A DNA stretch of 64,000 nucleotides from Methanosarcina horonobensis HB-1 = JCM 15518 (GTDB taxonomy: Archaea > Halobacteriota > Methanosarcinia > Methanosarcinales > Methanosarcinaceae), in contig NZ_CP009516.1 of assembly GCF_000970285.1 (NCBI RefSeq), positions 2,645,036 to 2,709,035 of the forward strand, in the 5' to 3' direction. A model generated the notes under the pieces. It did not search any database, had not been told where the DNA came from, and was given only the letters and a program-made list of their open reading frames with translations. Positions 58,123 through 64,000 of this stretch are shown here, in pieces; the first letter of the stretch is position 1, and every line of letters starts with the position of its first letter. The translations under genes were made by a program, and so were the position numbers.

Positions 58123-59667
58123 CTTAAATTTCTATCAAATAAAATTTTGTATTTGATAATTAAAAAAAATGTACAGTGATTGAAATTTGTTAATCTTCAA
58201 ATCCGAATCTGACCAATATCCTTTTTTCATTTCACATTCGGAAGCCATACTCTCTTCTGAATGCCATAAACTCAAATCTCGCAGACAGTAGACAGTATAC
58301 ACTACCCGAATATTTGATGCTCAGAAGAATTATTAAAATGAGTCCTGACCAGAGGCTATTGTGTTGGTTTTTTGATTAGATAAATAGTACAGGACCATTC
58401 TTTCCAGGATTTAATCTCTTGCTTGAACTGGCTCTCCCAGCTGCAAACAATATAAATAGATTGTGTTTATCCCCCTAACTTAATTGACTAAGTTATATTG
58501 TACTTTATACATTATATTATAAAAATATTTGCGAAATTCATCATTCAAATTTGGGCAGATTGAAAAAAAGAAGTAACACCGAAGCACAACTACTGAAATC
58601 ATTAGACTGAGAATCTAAAAGCTTAGGGTAGTGAATAAAAGTCAACCAATTTATAACCCGAACTCTGGAGAATTTCAACTAAAAAAGATTTTTTAGGAGC
58701 AATAAGGGTAATCCCCGCCATTAAAATGACGGGATACAGCCGTCAACTTAATAAAATAACCTTTATTCAGGTAAAGTTTCATTATTCCTTAATATGCCTA
58801 AAGTAAACCGTTATAGAATCTATCCTGCAAAGTCACAGATTACAAAGCTTAATTCTACTTTGAAGTGCAGGATGCATATCTTAACGCAAATGTTTAGATC
58901 ATGCTATACCATTTATCTCATATCTACTAAAAACATTAACATCAGATTTATTCAGATAAAAATCAATATGAATAAAAAAGTGATTCATACTAAAGATCTT
59001 GGTTAAAAAACATAATTAAAATGGTTTCACTGCCTGTTGGAGCAGAAAGAGATAGATGAATGAAATATAATTGCTATGATTGCGTATTTTTCTCATAACC
59101 TTTTGTTAAGAAATCGCTATAGCTGTCTCCTCAGTTATAATATTTTATTAAAGGCATATCAATTTTTTTAGCTAACTAATATAATTATATTTATAAATAG
59201 TATTAAATATTATCGAATACAATTGTTAATACAATTGTTATATCAAATCAGTATTCTGTTACTCATTTTGCTAAATTTTAGTAATTGAGTAATCCGGTGG
59301 GAGTTGTGAATTTATCGCTCTCTACTGGTAAATTGAGCGATTAGTGGCCAATGTTCTATAATACCTGACTATGTGTTTTAGACTTTAGACTATATGTTTC
59401 TTAGGCAGTTGCGCGTTTTACAATAAATATATATATATATTAAATATAATACGGTAATAAACTTTGTGGATATAGTCTTTGCACAAATACTAAAGCTGAT
59501 CTATATTGATTTAAGAACACAATAAATTAATGAAAACTATAAAATAATTAAAACAGGGGAGTAAGGCTTAATTAAGTTCTGCTAAGTGGGAGCATACTCA
59601 ATTAAGTTTTTTAAGTTCTGTTAGTTGGAAGTACGACCCTGATTGCTCTATATTTGGGGGGAAATAG
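58123..59667. other. Intergenic region with IS605 relic
   Basis: Apart from the tnpB remnant at 58794 no gene is seen. 59430-59450 is a TA-repeat run. 59570-59635 contains two imperfect copies of TTAAGTTCTGYTAAGTGGGA directly before the glycosyltransferase start. Confidence 0.55.
58705..59006 (+). pseudogene. IS200/IS605 tnpB remnant (N-terminal piece)
   Basis: The frame from 58794 begins MPKVNRYRIYPAKSQITKLN, the typical N-terminus of TnpB (RIYP..SQ..KL...L..CR). It loses similarity after about 30 codons. Just upstream, 58711-58745 contains CCCCGCCAT, ATGACGGGA and AGCCGTCAAC, the inverted form of the usual IS605 end seen at 19308. The nuclease domain is gone. Confidence 0.6.
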
Positions 59668-62049
59668 TTGAATAAGCAACTGAAAGTTTTGTTCATAGGA
59701 ACTTATGTTCCAAAAGAATGTGGGATTGCTACATTTACTTTTGATCTTTTGAATTCAGTATCCGGGGTGCATGACGATATACATTGTGAAGTCATTGCCC
59801 TTAATGACCCGTCTGAAACCTACAACTATCCGGAAGAAGTCGTTTTTCAAATAGAAAGAAACAAACTCGAAGACTACCACCGGGCTGCAGATTTTATAAA
59901 CCAGTCCGATGCGGATATCGTGTGTCTTCAACATGAATTCGGGCTTTTTTGGGGAAATGCAGGCGATTATATCTTCACTCTCCTTTCAGGAATAAACAAG
60001 CCTGTGATTACTACAATGCATACTGTCATCAGGGAACCGGAACCTGAATACCGTGCATCCACGGAAAAACTGATCCGGTACTCAGAAAAGCTGGTTGTAA
60101 TGAGCCAGACTGCGGTCGACATGCTAAAAGACGTTTATAAGGTTCCGGACGAAAAAATTGAGGTCATTTTTCACGGCTTACCTGACTATCCGTTTAACAA
60201 CTGCAGCAAGTATAAACGGATGCTGAATCTGAAGGGTTCTCCGCTTATCCTAACCTTTGGCCTGCTGAGCCAGAACAAAGGTATCGAAAGTATGCTTGAG
60301 GCTCTTCCTGAAGTTGTAAGTCAGTATCCAGACCTTATTTACCTTGTACTGGGCGCTACCCACCCTGTGGTCAAAAAGCATAATGGGGAAGCCTACAGAG
60401 ATTACCTTATGAAACGAGTTTCAGAACTCGGGCTTGAGAACAACGTGGTATTTCACGATAAGTTTGTCGAAAAAGAGGAACTCTGCACTTATATCCTTGC
60501 CAGCGACATTTACGCGTCTCCTTATCTTTCCAGAGAACAAATAGTAAGCGGAGCCCTGACATATGCCATAGGCATGGGAAAAGCAATAATATCCACTCCT
60601 TACTGGTACGCCCAGGAAATGCTTTCCGATAGCCGCGGGATACTCGTGGACTTCGGAGATACGGACGGTTTTAAAAATTCTCTTTTGTATCTGATCGAAA
60701 ATCCAGACGAGTGTAACAATATGCGTAAAAAAGCATACGATTTTGGCAGAAAAATGACCTGGAAAAACATAGGTAAAGAGTATAATACTGTCTTTACCAA
60801 GGCTTTGAAGAACTACAATACCTATCCCAGAATACAGAATAGATTTAACTTTCTTCCAAACCAGCTTCCTGAAGTCAAACTTGATTACCTTAAACTGCTG
60901 ACCGATGATGTGGGCATTATCCAGCACACCAATCTGGGTGTACCTGCCAGACACCATGGGTACAGTACTGATGACGTGGGCAGAGGACTTGTTGCATTAA
61001 CTCAGATTATCGATAGTCAGGAAAAAGCCGAAGAGCTCTGGAAACTGATTACCACATATATGAGTTTCCTTGAACATGCCCAGACAGATTCCGGGCACTT
61101 CCATAATTTTATGAATTATAGAAGGGAATTTCTGGATAAGGAAGGCAGTGAGGATACTCTTGGGCGTGCAATTTACGGGCTTGGACACGTAGTAAGCTGC
61201 CCTTATATGTCAAAGAATATACGTACATTTGCACACACGCTTATCAGCAAATCAAAAATGCAGATGGAAAAACTGAACTACCCGCGAGCAAAAGCCTACA
61301 CAATGTGCGGACTTTATGAGATGCTCAGAGCAGGCGTGGGTGCAGATGACTTTGAATCTACGTTTATTTCCCGCAGGGACACTGTCAGGTCCATAGATGC
61401 CCTTGTGGACAAGGATACCTTTCAATCCATATTTATCAGCCATGCAGACTCTCTGGTTGATCTTTATGAGACTAATCATAAAGAAGGCTGGAACTGGTTT
61501 GAACCCACGGTCACATACAGCAATGCAAAACTCAGTGAATCCCTTATACTGGCATATAACTATACCAAGAACCGGACTTACAGAAAAGTCGGGCTTGCAA
61601 CTCTGGATTTTCTTACAGATATCCAGTGGAAAGGAGATTTTTTTGACATTGTCGGGAACCAGGGCTGGTACTCCTGCGATGGCGAAAAACCTATTTTTGA
61701 CCAGCAGCCCATAGAAGCAGGCTACATGACTCAAGCTTATGTTTCTGCTTATGAGACGGTCCGCGAGAGAAAATACCTGGAGCTTGCAAGGTACTCTTTT
61801 GAATATTTCCTGGGCAGAAACCGCCTTCGAACTCCTATGTATGACTCTTCGACAGGTGCAGTCTGTGACGGGCTCAACTGCGACGGGATGAACTGCAACC
61901 AGGGTGCAGAATCCGTAATCTGTTACCTTATGGCTTTAAATTCAATAAATAAACATTCGGATAGGGCATATGGCACACAATTCAAGCCAGCAATTGAAGA
62001 AGTTTTGCCCAAAAGAAAGAGCCTGCTATCAGCAAATCAGGTTGAGTGA
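59668..62049 (+). CDS. GT4 glycosyltransferase fused to an (alpha/alpha)6-type domain
   Basis: A 793-residue protein starting at TTG 59668 after GGGGGGAAA. Residues 1-385 are a GT-B glycosyltransferase of family GT4: N-terminal FIGTYVPKECGIATFTFDLL, central LTFGLLSQNKGIESMLEAL, and the donor-site part SREQIVSGALTYAIGMGKAI. Residues about 400-770 are an all-helical domain with repeated His/Trp-rich helices (WNWFEPTVTYSNAKLSESLI), resembling (alpha/alpha)6 epimerase or hydrolase barrels. Its stop directly abuts the GH130 gene. The trio GT4-GH130-GT4 recurs in many prokaryotes and probably builds and trims a mannose-containing oligosaccharide. Confidence 0.88.
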   Translation: MNKQLKVLFIGTYVPKECGIATFTFDLLNSVSGVHDDIHCEVIALNDPSETYNYPEEVVFQIERNKLEDYHRAADFINQSDADIVCLQHEFGLFWGNAGDYIFTLLSGINKPVITTMHTVIREPEPEYRASTEKLIRYSEKLVVMSQTAVDMLKDVYKVPDEKIEVIFHGLPDYPFNNCSKYKRMLNLKGSPLILTFGLLSQNKGIESMLEALPEVVSQYPDLIYLVLGATHPVVKKHNGEAYRDYLMKRVSELGLENNVVFHDKFVEKEELCTYILASDIYASPYLSREQIVSGALTYAIGMGKAIISTPYWYAQEMLSDSRGILVDFGDTDGFKNSLLYLIENPDECNNMRKKAYDFGRKMTWKNIGKEYNTVFTKALKNYNTYPRIQNRFNFLPNQLPEVKLDYLKLLTDDVGIIQHTNLGVPARHHGYSTDDVGRGLVALTQIIDSQEKAEELWKLITTYMSFLEHAQTDSGHFHNFMNYRREFLDKEGSEDTLGRAIYGLGHVVSCPYMSKNIRTFAHTLISKSKMQMEKLNYPRAKAYTMCGLYEMLRAGVGADDFESTFISRRDTVRSIDALVDKDTFQSIFISHADSLVDLYETNHKEGWNWFEPTVTYSNAKLSESLILAYNYTKNRTYRKVGLATLDFLTDIQWKGDFFDIVGNQGWYSCDGEKPIFDQQPIEAGYMTQAYVSAYETVRERKYLELARYSFEYFLGRNRLRTPMYDSSTGAVCDGLNCDGMNCNQGAESVICYLMALNSINKHSDRAYGTQFKPAIEEVLPKRKSLLSANQVE

Positions 62050-63066
62050 GTGGGTGATATGGTAATCTGGAAAGACCACGGGGAACTGTTTGTAAGATAT
62101 AAAAAGAATCCTATACTTACCGTTGAGGATTGGCCTTACCAGGCTAATTCGGTTTTTAATCCTGCAGCCGTAATAGTTGATGGTAAAACTTTATTACTTG
62201 TGCGTGTAGAAGACCACAGGGGTTTTTCTCACTTTACAATAGCCAGGAGCAATAACGGGGTAGATGGCTGGGAAATTGATACCGAGCCAACTTTTGCCCC
62301 GGATCCTGTAAACTATCCTGAAGAGATATACGGCATTGAGGACCCGCGTATAACTTACATAGATGAGATGGGAAAGTGGGCTGTAGCATATACGGCTTTT
62401 TCGGATTCCGGCCCCTTAACATCCCTTGCATTTACAGAAAATTTCCGTACCTTTGAAAGAATGGGGCCTACCATGCCTCCAGAAAACAAAGATGCTGCTA
62501 TCTTTCCTGTAAAATTCAACAACAGGTGGGCAATGTTACACAGACCTGTATCAAATATTGCGGGTGCAAAAGCAAATATCTGGATTTCTTTTTCCCCGGA
62601 TATGAAATACTGGGGAGAACATGAGGTTCTTCTGTATGCCAGAGAAGGAGGATGGTGGGATGCGCGTAAGATAGGTTTATCCCCGCAGCCGATCCGTGTG
62701 TCTGACGGATGGTTAATTATGTATCACGGGGTACGCCAGACAACATCCAAAGCTAGTTACCGCCTTGGGATGGCTCTTCTTGACCCTGAAGATCCCAGGA
62801 AAGTGCTCCACAGGTCAGAAGGCTGGGTTTTCGGGCCTCGTGAACTCTATGAGCGCAGTGGAGATGTTAATGATGTTGTTTTCCCCTGCGGATGGGTCCT
62901 GGTAGGTGATGAGATCCGTATTTATTATGGAAGTGCAGATACCTCTGTATCCCTGGCAACCGCAAAAGTTTGTGATGTCCTGAATTATATCCATCAATGC
63001 CCTGAGGAGCAGTGCCCTGAAGATTACTGCAGATTTTTTGAAGAGCACAAGCATGTTACACCATGA
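62050..63066 (+). CDS. GH130-family beta-mannoside phosphorylase-like protein
   Basis: A 338-residue five-bladed propeller protein of GH130, which cleaves beta-mannosides with phosphate (or water), releasing mannose 1-phosphate. Visible are NSVFNPAAVIVDGKTLLLVR, RVEDHRGFSHFTIARSNNG, the catalytic-acid region YGIEDPRITYIDE, GPRELYERSGDVNDVVFPCG and IYYGSADTSVSLA. The start is either GTG 62050 or ATG 62059; the first abuts the upstream TGA. It sits between two GT4 genes, so it probably acts on their product. Two C-terminal CPEEQCPEDYC-type cysteines are unusual. Confidence 0.92.
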   Translation: MGDMVIWKDHGELFVRYKKNPILTVEDWPYQANSVFNPAAVIVDGKTLLLVRVEDHRGFSHFTIARSNNGVDGWEIDTEPTFAPDPVNYPEEIYGIEDPRITYIDEMGKWAVAYTAFSDSGPLTSLAFTENFRTFERMGPTMPPENKDAAIFPVKFNNRWAMLHRPVSNIAGAKANIWISFSPDMKYWGEHEVLLYAREGGWWDARKIGLSPQPIRVSDGWLIMYHGVRQTTSKASYRLGMALLDPEDPRKVLHRSEGWVFGPRELYERSGDVNDVVFPCGWVLVGDEIRIYYGSADTSVSLATAKVCDVLNYIHQCPEEQCPEDYCRFFEEHKHVTP

Positions 63067-63120
63067 GTAAAAGTTGGAGAATTGGGAGCATATGAATAAT
63101 AAAATACTGGGGGGATCTTT

Positions 63121-64000
63121 GTCAGAATTGCTATGTTATCTCCGATTGCCTGGAGCACACCGCCTAAAAAGTACGGTCCGTGGGAGTCAATGGTATCCTT
63201 ATTAACTGAAGGACTGGTAAAAAGGGGTATTGACGTTACACTTTTTGCAACAGCTGATTCGCACACTGCAGGCAAGCTTCATGCAGTGTGCCCGAGACCA
63301 TACGAAGAGGATAAAAGCATTCTTGTGAAAGTGTACGAAGGCCTGCATATCTCAGAAGTTTTTGAAAGGGCAAATGAATTTGATATAATCCACAATCATT
63401 TTGATTATCTACCTCTTACTTACAGTAAGCTTGTGGACACGCCTGTCGTAACGACCATACACGGCTTTTCTTCGCGAAAAATTCTGCCTGTCTATAAAAA
63501 GTACAATAACAGTACCTTTTATGTCTCCATAAGTGACGCCTACAGGTGTAATGAACTGGATTATATAGCAACGGTTCGGCATGGAATAGATACCGAGACT
63601 TTTCCTTTTAATGACAGACCAGAGGATTATCTTCTTTTTATATCACGCATTCACAGAGATAAAGGCACAAAAGAAGCAATAGAGGTTGCAAAAAGGTCAG
63701 GAATGAAGTTAAGAATGGCTGGCTTTATTGCTGACCCTGAATACTTTAAAAAAGAAGTCGAGCCCCATATAGATAACGAACAGATAATTTACGAGGGGCA
63801 CGTATTCCAGGTGCGCAAAAAAGAGCTTCTATCAAACGCCCGTGCTCTTTTGCATATGATCAATTATGAAGAAGCCTTCGGGCTCGGTGTGGTTGAAGCC
63901 CTTACCTGCGGGACGCCTGTAATTGCAGTAAACAAAGGTGCAATGCCTGAACTGATTATGGACGGAGAGACCGGATTCCTTGTAAGCGGCGTAGATGAAG
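63121..64000 (+). CDS. GT4 glycosyltransferase (3' partial), start codon unclear
   Basis: The frame encodes a second GT-B family GT4 enzyme: RIAMLSPIAWSTPPKKYGPW (a typical N-terminus), DIIHNHFDYLPLTYS, VVTTIHGF, LLFISRIHRDKGTKEAIEVA and the donor site NYEEAFGLGVVEALTCGTPV. It continues past the window. The family's N-terminus starts at about 63121, where the codon is GTC, although GGGGGGATC lies at the right distance upstream. The first ATG in frame (63133) would cut off the first strand. TTG at 63119 is out of frame. Either an unusual start is used or a base has changed. It completes the GT4-GH130-GT4 cluster. Confidence 0.85.

Overview
The window looks like a chromosome segment of a Methanosarcina species. 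Families that I know mainly or only from Methanosarcina and close relatives recur: DUF1699, DUF2551, DUF2769, DUF1638, FilR1-type regulators, a disaggregatase-repeat surface protein, and a HisKA_2 kinase next to small CheY-like regulators. The sequence is AT-rich with long intergenic gaps. TATA-like boxes lie upstream of genes, and GGTGA/GGAGG ribosome sites precede ATG and TTG starts. One tRNA is present, tRNA-Gln(CUG). The genus assignment is inference from family content.

Layout. 1-1.2 kb: the end of a nickel/peptide-type ABC importer operon (two ATPases). 1.2-5.0 kb: a decayed DUF389 gene, a DUF998 membrane protein and a PIG-V-like mannosyltransferase. 5.4-6.7 kb: an apparently intact IS256-family element. 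6.7-10.2 kb: an oxidative-stress block with a PerR-like Fur regulator, divergent katG of bacterial appearance, and an orphan EncFtn-type ferritin-like protein. 10.9-12.7 kb: an FMN-binding protein, a small protein, a riboflavin kinase remnant and ribB. 13.2-17.4 kb: the most interesting block, with a QueG-like iron-sulfur protein, a DUF3786 protein, a TetR regulator and two tandem DUF1638 proteins. Two matching palindromes stand before the first gene and before the DUF1638 pair, which suggests one small regulon. 17.9-21.3 kb: DUF2115, a small protein, an IS200/IS605 relic, a GNAT acetyltransferase and serC with an unusual structured leader. 21.3-26.1 kb: a gene graveyard (IS5 relics, a MITE, hcp, alpha/beta-hydrolase and STALD-domain fragments) around a large membrane protein and a small gene with a triplicated ribosome-binding site. 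26.1-29.7 kb: UspA, GfcR, DUF106 and DUF2769.

31.4-36.5 kb: a signalling cluster (FilR1 regulator, cache/HAMP/PAS kinase, two response regulators, the second from a local duplication). 36.7-40.3 kb: a DUF3160 lipoprotein divergent from a secreted trypsin-like protease whose last codons are frameshifted. 40.5-42.0 kb: a two-domain PPK2. 42.0-44.6 kb: a 2.6 kb AT-rich gap without convincing genes. 44.6-54.8 kb: a zinc-ribbon protein, DUF2971, DUF2551 and another putative winged-helix protein, tRNA-Gln, a HEPN-like protein with a frameshifted partner, two adjacent MITEs, an anchored surface protein, DUF1699 and an unknown. 55.2-58.1 kb: a large disaggregatase-related surface protein. 59.7 kb to the end: a GT4-GH130-GT4 cluster, probably for a mannose-containing glycan, running off the window.

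Overall this is a core genome with much accessory and decaying DNA. At least four genes carry frameshifts or stops whose downstream frame is still readable.
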